This document shows, in pieces, positions 27,049-36,825 of a stretch of 64,000 nucleotides of DNA. Each line of letters starts with the position of its first letter. Positions within the stretch are counted from its first letter, which is position 1. The position numbers and the translations under genes are program-made. Source of the DNA: JAKFEE01 sp036675815. Lineage in GTDB: Bacteria > Pseudomonadota > Alphaproteobacteria > Rhodospirillales > Magnetospirillaceae. Location: NCBI GenBank assembly GCA_036675815.1, contig JAKFEE010000008.1:10659-74658 (forward strand), given 5' to 3'. The notes below the pieces were generated by a model. It saw nothing but the letters and a program-made list of their open reading frames with translations. It ran no database searches and was not told where the DNA came from.

Positions 27049-28458
27049 ATGACTACCGAGGACATCCGGTCGCACCTGCTGGCGGTGCTTGGCCCCGCCG
27101 GCGTCGTCGCCGAGGCCGACGAAGGTCCCTATCTGGAGGAAGAGCGCGGCCTTTATCATGGCCGGGCCCGTGCCGTGGTCCGGCCGGCCAATACCGCCGA
27201 GGTCGCCGAGGTCGTGCGGCTGTGCGCCGCGGCCGGCGTGGCCATCGTGCCGCAAGGCGGCCGCACGGGCCTCGTCGGCGGCGGCGCGCCGTTCGAACAT
27301 GGCGGCGAAGTGGTCGTCAGCCTCGAACGCATGAACCGCATTCGCGCCTGCGATCCGCTCAACTACACCATGACCGTCGAGGCCGGATGCGTCCTGGCCG
27401 CGATCCAGGCCCAAGCCGCAGAGGCCGACTGCCTGTTCCCACTCAGCCTCGCGGCCGAGGGCTCGTGTCAGATCGGCGGCAATCTGTCGACCAACGCCGG
27501 CGGCGTGAACGTTCTCCGCTACGGCAATGCCCGCGAACTCGTCCTGGGGCTCGAGGTGGTGCTGGCGGACGGCCGCATTTGGGATGGCCTTCGCATTCTG
27601 CGCAAGGACAACACCGGCTACGACCTCAAGGATCTGTTCATCGGCGCCGAAGGCACCCTGGGCATCATCACCGCGGCCGTGCTCAAGCTGTTTCCGCGCC
27701 CGCGGGATGAGCAGACGGCGATGGCCGCAATTCAGGATCTCGACCAGCTGCCGGCCTTGCTGGCCCGCGCCCGTAGCGCCTCGGGCGACGCGGTGACCGC
27801 CTTCGAGCTGATCCCGCGCATCGGCCTCGAACTGGCCGGCAAGCACGTCGATGGGGTTGTCGATCCCTTCGATCAGTCATACCCCTGGTATGTTTTGGTC
27901 GAACTCTCGTCGTCGCGCGCCGATGGCGGCTTGCGGGCCGCGATCGAGGGCATGCTGGGCGCAGCCCTGGATGACGGCGTCATCAGCGACGCCGTCGTCG
28001 CCGAGGCGCTGCAACACCGTGCGGCGCTGTGGAAGATCCGCGAGTCGATTCCCGAAGCGCAAAAGCGCGAGGGCGGCAGCATCAAGCATGACATCGCCGT
28101 CCCCGTCTCGGAGGTGCCCACCTTCATCCGCACGGCCAGCGTTGCGGTGGCGGAAGCGGTACCGGGCGCCCGTGTCGTGGCGTTCGGCCACATCGGCGAT
28201 GGCAACATCCACTTCAATCTCAGCCAGCCAGCCGGGGCCGACAGGCGGGCCTTCCTGGAGCACTGGCAGGCGTGCAACCGCATCGTTCACGACATCGTCG
28301 TGGCCATGGGCGGCTCGATCAGCGCCGAACATGGCATCGGCCGCCTCAAGCGCGATGAACTGAAGCACTACAAGAGCCCGCTGGAACTCGAACTGATGCG
28401 CCGCGTGAAACAGGCGCTGGACCCGGCCGGCATCATGAACCCGGGAAAGGTGATCTGA
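27049..28458 (+). CDS. FAD-linked D-2-hydroxyacid dehydrogenase (D-2-hydroxyglutarate/D-lactate type)
   Basis: A 469-residue flavoprotein of the FAD-binding type 4 group. The FAD domain is in the first 220 residues (VVRPANTAEVAEVVRLC, IVPQGGRTGLVGG, GGNLSTNAGG). The C-terminal domain has GHIGDGNIHFNL and GGSISAEHGIGRLKRDEL, typical of D-2-hydroxyglutarate and glycolate/D-lactate dehydrogenases. The substrate cannot be fixed from sequence. The ATG at 27049 is chosen by alignment to the family start. Confidence 0.88.
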   Translation: MTTEDIRSHLLAVLGPAGVVAEADEGPYLEEERGLYHGRARAVVRPANTAEVAEVVRLCAAAGVAIVPQGGRTGLVGGGAPFEHGGEVVVSLERMNRIRACDPLNYTMTVEAGCVLAAIQAQAAEADCLFPLSLAAEGSCQIGGNLSTNAGGVNVLRYGNARELVLGLEVVLADGRIWDGLRILRKDNTGYDLKDLFIGAEGTLGIITAAVLKLFPRPRDEQTAMAAIQDLDQLPALLARARSASGDAVTAFELIPRIGLELAGKHVDGVVDPFDQSYPWYVLVELSSSRADGGLRAAIEGMLGAALDDGVISDAVVAEALQHRAALWKIRESIPEAQKREGGSIKHDIAVPVSEVPTFIRTASVAVAEAVPGARVVAFGHIGDGNIHFNLSQPAGADRRAFLEHWQACNRIVHDIVVAMGGSISAEHGIGRLKRDELKHYKSPLELELMRRVKQALDPAGIMNPGKVI

Positions 28459-28539
28459 CCACACGCGGCCATTCCCGAGACACGTTTGCCAGGCCCGGCG
28501 AGTCCGGCTATGACAGCGCTCGACGCGATAGGAGTTCCC

Positions 28540-30315
28540 ATGCCCAACTACGCTGCCCCGGTCCGCGATATGGCCTTCGTGCTCAACCGGCTCGCCGGTT
28601 TGGAGGCGATCGCCGCGCTGCCGGGGTGCGAGGAGGCCTCGCCGGATCTCGTGGCGGCTGTGGTCGAGGAAGCGGGGCGTTTCGCCGCCGATGTGCTGGC
28701 CCCGCTGAACCCGGTCGGTGATCGAGAGGGATGCGAGCGGCTCGGCGACGGTTCGGTGAAGACACCCGCCGGCTTCCGCGATGCCTATGCCCGTTTCGTC
28801 GAGGGTGGATGGAACGCCCTGCCCTTCGAGGCGGAGTACGGCGGCCAGGGCCTGCCCTGGCTGGTATCGACCGCCGTGACCGAAATCTGGCATGCGGCCA
28901 ACATGTCCTTCGCCCTGTGCCCGATGCTCAATCAGGGCGCGGTGGAACTGCTGCAGGCCCATGCGGCACCGGGATTGCGGCGGCGCTACCTGCCGAAGAT
29001 GGTCTCGGGCGAATGGACCGGCACCATGTGCCTGACCGAGCCCCAAGCCGGCTCAGACCTGACGATGTTGCGCAGCAAGGCACGGCCGGCGGGTGACGGC
29101 ACCTACCGGATCAGCGGTCAGAAGATCTTCATCACCTATGGCGAGCACGATTTCGCCGACAACATCGTTCACCTCGTGCTTGCCCGCCTGCCCGACGCAC
29201 CGGCCGGCACCAAGGGCATCTCCCTGTTCCTCGTCCCCAAGGTCCTGCCCGATGGCAGTCGCAACGATGTCCAGTGCGTGTCGCTGGAACACAAGCTCGG
29301 CATTCATGCCAGCCCGACCTGCGTCATGGCCTTCGGCGAGGGTGGTGGCGCCATGGGTTGGTTGATCGGCGAGGAAAATCAGGGCTTGGCCTGCATGTTC
29401 ACCATGATGAACAATGCCCGCCTGACCGTCGGCCTGGAAGGAGTCTCCATCGCCGAGCGGGCCTACCAGCGGGCCCGCGCCTATGCACGCGAGCGGGTGC
29501 AAGGGCGCGCGGCGGGTGGCAGGGAGCCTGCAACCATCATTCATCACCCCGATGTCCGCCGCATGCTGATGATGATGAAGGCGCTGACCGAGGCGGCACG
29601 GGCCATCGCCTATTACACCTCGGCCCAACTCGACATCGGCAAGCATCACCCCGACGCGGCCACACGGCGCGCCGCCCACGGACGCGTCGACCTGTTGACG
29701 CCGGTGGTCAAGGGCTGGTGCACCGAGGTTGGCATCGAGGTCGCCAATCTCGGCATCCAGGTGCACGGGGGGATGGGGTTCATCGAGGAAACCGGTGCCG
29801 CCCAGCACCTGCGCGACGCGCGCATCGCCGCCATCTACGAGGGCACCAACGGCATTCAGGCCCTCGACCTCGTTGGCCGCAAGCTCCTGCGCGACGGTGG
29901 TGCCCAGGCACGCGCCATGATGGACGAGCTTCGGGCGGTCGAGCGGCAGCTGGCGACAATCGGTTCGACGGATGGGACCGTGCTCCGCAGGGCCCTGGCC
30001 GACGGCCTTGCGCATCTCGACTCGGCGACGACGTGGCTGCTGCACAACCGCGGAAACGAAACCGAGGTCGCCGCAGCGGCGACCCCCTATCTGCGCCTGT
30101 GGGGCCTCGTATGCGGCGGCTGGATGATGGCCCGCGCGGCGCTGGCAGCGCAGGACGACCTGTCGGCCGGAAGGGGCGATCCGGAGTTCCTCTCGGCCAA
30201 GATCGCGACGGCCCGGTTCTACGCCGAGGCCATCATGCCGCAGGCGGGAGGCGTGGCCGCGGCAGCCATGGCCGGGGCCGAGGCGGTGATGGCCCTCCGC
30301 GAGGAGCAGTTCTAG
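28540..30315 (+). CDS. Acyl-CoA dehydrogenase, DmdC-like long form
   Basis: A 591-residue flavoenzyme of the long acyl-CoA dehydrogenase class that includes methylmercaptopropionyl-CoA dehydrogenase DmdC. The N-terminal element YAAPVRDMAFVLNRL is diagnostic. MCLTEPQAGSDL and GTYRISGQKIFITYGEHD form the FAD/substrate site, and the catalytic Glu sits in AIYEGTNGIQALD. AGGAG precedes the ATG at 28540. Substrate class (sulfur, branched or fatty acyl) is unresolved. A terminator follows. Confidence 0.9.
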   Translation: MPNYAAPVRDMAFVLNRLAGLEAIAALPGCEEASPDLVAAVVEEAGRFAADVLAPLNPVGDREGCERLGDGSVKTPAGFRDAYARFVEGGWNALPFEAEYGGQGLPWLVSTAVTEIWHAANMSFALCPMLNQGAVELLQAHAAPGLRRRYLPKMVSGEWTGTMCLTEPQAGSDLTMLRSKARPAGDGTYRISGQKIFITYGEHDFADNIVHLVLARLPDAPAGTKGISLFLVPKVLPDGSRNDVQCVSLEHKLGIHASPTCVMAFGEGGGAMGWLIGEENQGLACMFTMMNNARLTVGLEGVSIAERAYQRARAYARERVQGRAAGGREPATIIHHPDVRRMLMMMKALTEAARAIAYYTSAQLDIGKHHPDAATRRAAHGRVDLLTPVVKGWCTEVGIEVANLGIQVHGGMGFIEETGAAQHLRDARIAAIYEGTNGIQALDLVGRKLLRDGGAQARAMMDELRAVERQLATIGSTDGTVLRRALADGLAHLDSATTWLLHNRGNETEVAAAATPYLRLWGLVCGGWMMARAALAAQDDLSAGRGDPEFLSAKIATARFYAEAIMPQAGGVAAAAMAGAEAVMALREEQF

Positions 30316-30322
30316 CGAAACA

Positions 30323-30348
30323 CCCCCGCGCGGCGGGGTCTTGTCTTT
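30323..30348 (+). terminator. Intrinsic terminator between the acyl-CoA dehydrogenase and lptF
   Basis: A six-pair stem (ccccgc/gcgggg, loop GCG) is followed by TCTTGTCTTTT. It lies eight bases after the stop and well before lptF, so the LPS-assembly genes likely have their own promoter in the short gap. Confidence 0.75.
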
Positions 30349-30390
30349 TCCCTACCTTGCGCGAAAAGCCATGATTATAATCCGCGGCGC

Positions 30391-31515
30391 ATGATGGGGA
30401 TATCGCGCTACGTTCTTCGACAACTGCTTGTCGGCCTGGTCCTGACCGGTCTAGGCTTGGCCAGTATTCTATGGCTCACGCAGTCCCTGCGCTTCATCGA
30501 GCTCATCGTCAACAAAGGGTTGTCGATTCCGGGTTTCCTTTGGTTGACGGTGATGTTGTTGCCGAATCTGCTCGGCTACATCGTGCCCGTTTCCTTGTTC
30601 GCGGTCGTTTTGTTTGTTTATAACAAAATGATTACCGACCGTGAGTTGGTCGCCCTGCGGGCCGCCGGCTTGTCGCAATGGGGTTTGGCGCGGCCGGCGA
30701 TCATTCTGGCCACTGCGGCCACCGTGCTGGGCTACATGGTGAGCCTGTGGGTGGCGCCGATCAGCAACTCGGCCTTCAGGGACTATCACTGGAGCATTCG
30801 CCGCGACCTATCGACGCTGTTGATCCAGGAAGGCAGCTTCAACCACATCGCACCGGGCCTGACGCTGTTCGTCCGCAACCGCAGCGGCGCCGACGAATTG
30901 ATGGACATCTCGCTGTATGACGACCGGACGCCGGGAAAGGCGGTGACCACCATGGCACGACGCGGCGTGTTGGTGGACGGGCCGAGCGGGCCGCGGGTCG
31001 TGCTCGAGAACGGCAACCGCCAGGAAGTGACGCGTGACACGGGCGAGATGTCGATGCTCTACTTCGACACCTATTCCCTCGATTTTGGCTTGGCCAACGC
31101 CAAGAACCAACGCAACCTCGATGCACGCGAACGACCGCTCGCCGAGTTGCTCACCGCGCAACCCGGAAAACTGTCCGAAACCCAAGTCCGGGAGTTCCGG
31201 GTAGAGGCGCACCAGCGCTTGAGCGCACCGCTGCAGCACCTCGGCTTCGCCATCATCGCCCTCGCCTGCCTGCTGTCGGGAACCTTCAATCGGCGGGGGC
31301 AAACCGGGCGCGTGTTTCTCGCCATCGGGCTCCTGGTCGCCGCCGAGGCTTCCGCCTTGGTGGTCGCCAATCTTGCCGTTCGTTCGACCACCTTCTTACC
31401 GTTGCTCTACGTCAACGCCCTGATACCGCTGGTCGCGGGCGGCTATGTGCTCCTGGGACCGCCGGCACGGCGCCTTGGATTCCTGCCGCGCCAGACGGCC
31501 CCCCTGCAAGGATGA
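30391..31515 (+). CDS. lptF: LPS export permease LptF
   Basis: A 374-residue inner-membrane protein. Three N-terminal helices (residues about 10-28, 48-75, 97-120), a periplasmic beta-jellyroll domain (EGSFNHIAPGLTLFVRNRSG onward) and three C-terminal helices form the LptF/LptG fold, which with LptB2 extracts LPS. The N-terminus IWLTQSLRF-like segment and GLSQWGLARPA fit LptF rather than LptG. It overlaps lptD as ATGA. LptG is not found here. Confidence 0.9.
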   Translation: MMGISRYVLRQLLVGLVLTGLGLASILWLTQSLRFIELIVNKGLSIPGFLWLTVMLLPNLLGYIVPVSLFAVVLFVYNKMITDRELVALRAAGLSQWGLARPAIILATAATVLGYMVSLWVAPISNSAFRDYHWSIRRDLSTLLIQEGSFNHIAPGLTLFVRNRSGADELMDISLYDDRTPGKAVTTMARRGVLVDGPSGPRVVLENGNRQEVTRDTGEMSMLYFDTYSLDFGLANAKNQRNLDARERPLAELLTAQPGKLSETQVREFRVEAHQRLSAPLQHLGFAIIALACLLSGTFNRRGQTGRVFLAIGLLVAAEASALVVANLAVRSTTFLPLLYVNALIPLVAGGYVLLGPPARRLGFLPRQTAPLQG

Positions 31516-33626
31516 TCACTGTGAGGCTGCACCTCTCCGCCCTAATACTGGCGATGGCCATGGTGCCGTCGGCTTCGGCCCAGGTCCCCTCGAAGGCGCC
31601 AGCTCTGCTCTCGGCCGAACAGATGATCCACGACCAGGAACGCAATCTGGTCACCGCCGCGGGTGCGGTGGAGGTCAGCCAGGGCGGTCGGGTACTGCAA
31701 GCCGACAAGGTTACCTACAACCTCAACACCGATCGGATTTTCGCCAACGGCAACGTGTCCCTGACCGAGCCGACCGGCGAGGTCATCTTTGCCGACGAGA
31801 TCGAGGTCACCGGCGATCTCAAGAATGCGCTGGCCCAGGACATCCGGGTGCTGCTGACCGACCAGGCGCGCATCGCGGCGGCCGTCGGCCATCGCACCAG
31901 CGGTACGGTTACCGAACTGGAGCGAGCGGTATACTCCCCCTGCCTGCCCTGTCGCGAGGACCCGGAACGGGCACCGCTGTGGCAGGTCAAGGCCCTGCAC
32001 GTCGTTCACGACAAGGAGACCCAGGACATCGAATATGAGGATGCCTGGCTCGAAATGTTCGGCATCCCGGTGGCCTACACGCCCTACCTGACTCACCCCG
32101 ATCCCACCGTCGAGCGCCGCAGTGGCCTGTTGGCGCCATCCTTCGGCCAGAGCGAGAATCTCGGCACCACCCTGTCCGTTCCGTACTACTACGTCATCTC
32201 GCCGCATCAGGACCTCACCCTCACGCCGACGATCACCACCAGCGAGGGACCGGTCCTGGACGTCGAGCATCGCCGCCGCTTCACCTTCGGCGAAATGAAG
32301 ACCAATGGCAGCATCACCCGAGACAGTGAGGGCGAAACGCGCGGCCACCTGTTCGCCGACGGCCGCTTCGACCTCAACGATACCTGGCGCACCGGGTACC
32401 GCATTCGGCGCACGACTGACGACACCTACCTCCGCACCTACGGGCACGAGCTCACATCCAAGCCCTATTTGAACTCGCGGGCGTGGGCCGAAGCCTTCAC
32501 GCCGCGCAGCTACGGGCTTATCGAGGGCTTTGCCTTCCAAAACCAATATCCCGGCGTCGACAATGGCGAGTTGCCGGTGGTTGCGCCGCTGCTGCAATAC
32601 AACTACGTGGGCACGCCCGACGCCCGCGGTGGCCGCTGGAACGTCGATGCCATCGCCGCGGCACTGACGCGCTCCGACGGGGAGGACAGTCAGCGATTGT
32701 CGATCCGGCCCTATTGGTCGCTGCCCTACAACAGCCCTCTCGGCGACGTCTACACCCTCACCCTCGGTGCGTACGTCGCCGGCGCCCATGCCAGTGACGT
32801 CACGAACGGAACGGATACATCATCCGGTCATATCGTACCCGAGGCGTCGCTGGAGTGGCGCTTCCCGCTGGCCCGCACCGACGGCTCCATCAGCCAAGTG
32901 ATCGAGCCAATCGTCATGGGCGTGGTGAGTCCGACCTGGGATGACGACAATTTCCCCAACGAGGACAGCCTCGATATCGAGTTCACCGAGGAGAACCTGT
33001 TCACCACCAATCGCTACACCGGATTCGATCGCCTCGAGACCGGGCCACGCGTCAGCTATGGCTTGAAGTACGACGTGTATGGGGCGAGCACCGGCCATTT
33101 CGGCGCTTTGGTCGGCCAAAGTTATCGGATGGAGTCCGATGACGACATCCCCGACGCCGCCGGCTTCGAAGACAACTTCTCGGACATCGTCGGCCGCTTC
33201 GTTGCGTCACCGAGCGACGTCTTCGACCTCTATTACCGTTTCCGGCTCGACAAGGACAATTTCGAGTTCCGGCGCAACGAAGTCATTGCCGCAGCGGGCG
33301 TGCCCGCCTTGCGCACGTCGATCAACTACACGTCCATTGACGAATCAGCGAGCGCCGGCGAGGACGAGGACAGATCCGAGGTCGGCATAACCCTGTCCTC
33401 GGCCATCTCGCAGTACTGGCATGTGAGCACGTTCCTGCGCCGCGACCTCGAGCGCGACAAGCTGGTCAATTCCGGGATCACCGGCATCTACGACGACGAG
33501 TGCTTCACCTTCGCCTTAAGCTATGTCAATAGCGGCACCAGCGATCGCGACCTCGATGCCGGGCAGACCATCATGGCCCGGGTCGTGTTCAAGACGCTGG
33601 GCGAACTACCGTTGAATCTGTACTGA
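31512..33626 (+). CDS. lptD: LPS-assembly outer-membrane protein LptD
   Basis: A 704-residue outer-membrane translocon that inserts LPS with LptE. A signal peptide ends near ASAQ at 24. An OstA/LptA-like N-domain follows (residues about 30-140, YNLNTDRIFANGNVSLTEPTG), then a 26-strand barrel. The Cys pair in CLPCREDPER at about 142-145 is one of the disulfide partners. ATG overlaps the lptF stop, so the two are coupled; surA follows after 13 bases. Confidence 0.93.
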   Translation: MITVRLHLSALILAMAMVPSASAQVPSKAPALLSAEQMIHDQERNLVTAAGAVEVSQGGRVLQADKVTYNLNTDRIFANGNVSLTEPTGEVIFADEIEVTGDLKNALAQDIRVLLTDQARIAAAVGHRTSGTVTELERAVYSPCLPCREDPERAPLWQVKALHVVHDKETQDIEYEDAWLEMFGIPVAYTPYLTHPDPTVERRSGLLAPSFGQSENLGTTLSVPYYYVISPHQDLTLTPTITTSEGPVLDVEHRRRFTFGEMKTNGSITRDSEGETRGHLFADGRFDLNDTWRTGYRIRRTTDDTYLRTYGHELTSKPYLNSRAWAEAFTPRSYGLIEGFAFQNQYPGVDNGELPVVAPLLQYNYVGTPDARGGRWNVDAIAAALTRSDGEDSQRLSIRPYWSLPYNSPLGDVYTLTLGAYVAGAHASDVTNGTDTSSGHIVPEASLEWRFPLARTDGSISQVIEPIVMGVVSPTWDDDNFPNEDSLDIEFTEENLFTTNRYTGFDRLETGPRVSYGLKYDVYGASTGHFGALVGQSYRMESDDDIPDAAGFEDNFSDIVGRFVASPSDVFDLYYRFRLDKDNFEFRRNEVIAAAGVPALRTSINYTSIDESASAGEDEDRSEVGITLSSAISQYWHVSTFLRRDLERDKLVNSGITGIYDDECFTFALSYVNSGTSDRDLDAGQTIMARVVFKTLGELPLNLY

Positions 33627-33639
33627 GGAACATCGAGCG

Positions 33640-34905
33640 ATGGCGAGCCTGCGAATCGTCTTGTTGGCGGCTGCCCTGCTGGGCGGCGCGGCTGCGACCC
33701 ATGCCACCGCCCACGCCGAGGTTGTCGACCGGGTGGCGGCCGTGGTCAACGACGAGGCGATCACCGCCCTCGAGTTGGAAATGCGCCTGCGTCTGACGCT
33801 CCTATCGTCGAGATTGCCGGACAAACCGGACATCCGACAGAGGGTCCTGCCGCAGACCCTTCGCAAGCTCGTCGACGAGCGCCTGCAATTGCAGGAAGCA
33901 ACCCGCCTCAAGATCGCGGTGTCGACCGAGGAGATCACCAAGGCCATTGCCGCCATCGAAAGCCAGAACCGCATGCCGGCCGGTGGTCTCGAGAAGGTGC
34001 TCAGCGAGGCCAACATCCCGCTGTCGACGGTCGAGCGCCAAGCCAAAGCGGAGCTCTCATGGCGCAAGGTCGTCCGCCAGACCATGATGTCCCGAGTCAA
34101 GGTCGGCGATGACGAGGTCCAGGCACGGATCGAGATGCTGCGCGCCAACCTGGGGCGCCCCGAATACCTCGCCGCCGAGATCATGCTGGCCGTCGACGAC
34201 CCCGAGTCGGAGGCGGACGTACGACGCCTCGCCGATCGCATCTTGGCCCAATTGCGCGAGGGTGTCCCCTTCCAGATATTGGCCCGCCAGTTTTCGCAGA
34301 GCGCATCGGCGGCCGGCGGCGGCGACCTCGACTGGCTGCCCGAGAATTCGCTGTCGGCAGACGTCGCCGAGACATTGGGTTCCATGCGGCCGGGGACCGT
34401 CGCCGGCCCTCTGCGTACCGAGGAAGGCTATCAAATCCTGCTGCTGCGCGACCGGCGCATCGCCGGCCAAGCCAGCAGCACCGAGGGCGCCGTGGCCCTT
34501 GCCCAGGCCATCGTGCCCATGGGCGAGGATCGCGCCGCGGCCCGCAAGCAAGCCGAAGAGATTGCTGCGACGGTGAAGTCGTGCGCTGATTTCGATGCGC
34601 TGGCCAAGACGCGCGGCCTGCCGCAGTCGGGACGCATCGGCACCATCGAGCTTGCCGATCTGGCGGACGGCCTGCGTGCGATCATCGCCGGGCTGGACAT
34701 CCTCGAACCATCGCCACCGATCGAGGATGCGAACGGCTTTCGCGTCCTCATGGTATGCGGCCGCACCGGCGGCGCGGTTCAGAATGCCGGCTTGCCCAGT
34801 CACGAGGAGATACAAGATCAACTGGTGCAGGAACGCCTGGAGTTGATGGCGCGACGCTACCTGCGTGAGTTGCGTCGCTCGGCTTTCGTGGAGGTGCGAT
34901 TGTGA
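33640..34905 (+). CDS. surA: Periplasmic chaperone / peptidyl-prolyl isomerase SurA
   Basis: A 421-residue protein with a signal peptide (residues 1-26), an N-terminal chaperone domain (VNDEAITALELEMRL, LVDERLQLQEATRLKI) and a parvulin-type domain (AEIMLAVDDPE, QFSQSASAAGGGDLDWLPENSL, GTVAGPLRTEEGYQILLL). It helps outer-membrane proteins such as LptD fold. Position between lptD and pdxA is the classic order. Confidence 0.9.
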   Translation: MASLRIVLLAAALLGGAAATHATAHAEVVDRVAAVVNDEAITALELEMRLRLTLLSSRLPDKPDIRQRVLPQTLRKLVDERLQLQEATRLKIAVSTEEITKAIAAIESQNRMPAGGLEKVLSEANIPLSTVERQAKAELSWRKVVRQTMMSRVKVGDDEVQARIEMLRANLGRPEYLAAEIMLAVDDPESEADVRRLADRILAQLREGVPFQILARQFSQSASAAGGGDLDWLPENSLSADVAETLGSMRPGTVAGPLRTEEGYQILLLRDRRIAGQASSTEGAVALAQAIVPMGEDRAAARKQAEEIAATVKSCADFDALAKTRGLPQSGRIGTIELADLADGLRAIIAGLDILEPSPPIEDANGFRVLMVCGRTGGAVQNAGLPSHEEIQDQLVQERLELMARRYLRELRRSAFVEVRL

Positions 34906-35948
34906 CCCTGGTGCCGATGCACCCGTCGGCAGATTGGCGGCGGCCCTTGGTGGTGACCATGGGCGAGCCGGCGGGCATCGGCGGCGACATCGTGATCAAG
35001 GCTTGGCTGGCGCGGCATGAGGTGCAAGTGCCCCCGTTCTTCGTCATCGACGACGCCAAGCGCCTGAGCCGTCTGGGGACGCTGATGGGGGCGCGACTGC
35101 CGATCAGGCTGATCGCCGAGGCGGCCGAGGCGGCCGGGGTATTCCCTGAAGCGCTGCCGGTCATGGAGCAGCACCTCGCGACGCCGGCTGTGCCCGGCCG
35201 CCCCGATGCGCGCAACGCCGCGGCGGTGCGCGATGCCATCACCCGGGCGGTAACGCTCGTATCGACCGGCGAGGCCGCCGCCGTCGTCACCAACCCGATT
35301 CACAAGGCCACCATGTATGCCGGCGGATTCGGCTTTCCCGGTCATACGGAGTATCTCGGTGCGCTGGCCGGCAGTGGTCGCCCAATAATGATGCTGACGT
35401 GCCCCGGCCTGCGCGTGGTGCCGGTGACGGTACACATGTCCTTGCGCCAGGCGCTGGACCGGCTATCGGCGGAAGAGATCGTCGCCGCCGCGACCATCAC
35501 CAACCAGTCCTTGCGCACAGACTTCGGCATCGCCAATCCGCGCATCGCCGTCGCCGGCATCAATCCCCATGCCGGGGAGGATGGCAGCATGGGCAGCGAG
35601 GAAGTGAGCATCATCGCGCCAGCCATCGCCACCCTTCGCGCCGCCGGCATCGATGCTTTCGGTCCGCTACCGCCCGACACCATGTTTCACGCCGAAGCCC
35701 GGGCGCATTACGACGTCGCGCTGTGCATGTACCACGACCAGGCGCTGATCCCCTTGAAGACCATCGATTTTGCGCGCGGCGTCAATGTCACGCTTGGTCT
35801 GCCTTTCGTGCGGACCTCGCCCGATCATGGTACGGCCGTCGACCTCGCCGGCACCGGCCGCGCCAGTGCCAGCAGCCTTTTCGCCGCGCTCCGCCTGGCG
35901 GACGAGATGGCCGCCCGCCGCTCCGCGGCAAACAGCATCAATGGCTGA
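34902..35948 (+). CDS. pdxA: 4-hydroxythreonine-4-phosphate dehydrogenase
   Basis: A 348-residue NAD enzyme of the pyridoxal phosphate pathway. VVTMGEPAGIGGDIVIKAW, TNPIHKATMYAGGF, GHTEYL and MYHDQALIPLKTIDF are family motifs, the last carrying metal-binding His and Asp. It starts with GTG overlapping the surA stop. It overlaps rsmA by eight bases. Run-on arrangement with surA and rsmA suggests one transcript. Confidence 0.95.
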   Translation: MTLVPMHPSADWRRPLVVTMGEPAGIGGDIVIKAWLARHEVQVPPFFVIDDAKRLSRLGTLMGARLPIRLIAEAAEAAGVFPEALPVMEQHLATPAVPGRPDARNAAAVRDAITRAVTLVSTGEAAAVVTNPIHKATMYAGGFGFPGHTEYLGALAGSGRPIMMLTCPGLRVVPVTVHMSLRQALDRLSAEEIVAAATITNQSLRTDFGIANPRIAVAGINPHAGEDGSMGSEEVSIIAPAIATLRAAGIDAFGPLPPDTMFHAEARAHYDVALCMYHDQALIPLKTIDFARGVNVTLGLPFVRTSPDHGTAVDLAGTGRASASSLFAALRLADEMAARRSAANSING

Positions 35949-36825
35949 ACTGCCCCCCTTGCGCGACGTCATCGCGGCTCACGGCCTGGCGGCACGCAAA
36001 TCGCTGGGCCAGCACTTTCTGCTCGATCTCAATCTCACCGGCCGCATTGCCCGCGCCGCGGGACCGCTGGCGCAGGGAACGACCATAGAAATCGGGCCAG
36101 GGCCCGGCGGCCTGACACGGGCACTGCTCGAAGCGGGGGCGCATCGGCTCATCGTCATCGAGCGCGACGACCGCTGCATCGCCGTCCAGGAGGAGATCGC
36201 CGTGGCCTATCCCGGGCGACTGGAGATCATCGCCGGCGACGCTCTCGAAATAGAGGCCGACAAGCTCGGTGAGGCCCCCAGACGCATCGTCGCCAATCTG
36301 CCCTACAACATCTCCACCGCCCTCCTGCTACGCTGGCTGCATCGCATCGAGGCGTTCGAGAGCCTGACGCTGATGTTCCAGCGCGAGGTGGTCGATCGCC
36401 TCGCAGCAAAGCCACGCAGCGGCAATTACGGCCGTTTGTCGGTGATCACGCAATGGCTGTGCGAGGTGCGCCCCCTGTTCAATATCGGCCAGCGCGCCTT
36501 TACGCCGCCGCCGAAAATCGAATCGTCGGTGGTGAGCCTGGTGCCTCGGCCGCAGCCGCTCGCCCCGGCGACGTTCAACGCCATGGAGCGCGTCACCGCG
36601 GCCGCCTTCGGCCAGCGCCGCAAGATGCTGCGCTCGAGCCTGAAGTCGTTGGGACATGCCGACGCGCTCTTGGCGAGCACCGGGCTCCCGCCGACGGCGC
36701 GCGCCGAGGAACTGTCGGTGGAGGATTTCTGCGCCCTCGCCCGCGCCTTGGCCGCCGTCGAAGCGGGAAAGGTCACAGTTCAGCGCGGTGAGGCCGCGGG
36801 CGGCACCGATTCGCGGCGCAACTGA
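35941..36825 (+). CDS. rsmA: 16S rRNA dimethyladenosine methyltransferase
   Basis: A 294-residue methyltransferase that dimethylates two adjacent adenosines near the 3' end of 16S rRNA. KSLGQHFLLDLNL and EIGPGPGGLTRALLEAGA bind S-adenosylmethionine, and IVANLPYNIST is the NLPY catalytic motif. RRKMLRSSLK is the C-terminal RNA-binding region. The ATG sits inside the end of pdxA. Its 3' end overlaps an antisense gene for 46 bases. Confidence 0.95.
   Translation: MAELPPLRDVIAAHGLAARKSLGQHFLLDLNLTGRIARAAGPLAQGTTIEIGPGPGGLTRALLEAGAHRLIVIERDDRCIAVQEEIAVAYPGRLEIIAGDALEIEADKLGEAPRRIVANLPYNISTALLLRWLHRIEAFESLTLMFQREVVDRLAAKPRSGNYGRLSVITQWLCEVRPLFNIGQRAFTPPPKIESSVVSLVPRPQPLAPATFNAMERVTAAAFGQRRKMLRSSLKSLGHADALLASTGLPPTARAEELSVEDFCALARALAAVEAGKVTVQRGEAAGGTDSRRN

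Noticed and set aside
25687..27846. 719-codon frame opposite phaZ
   Set aside because: Shadow of a high-GC gene; no domain, and phaZ is clear.
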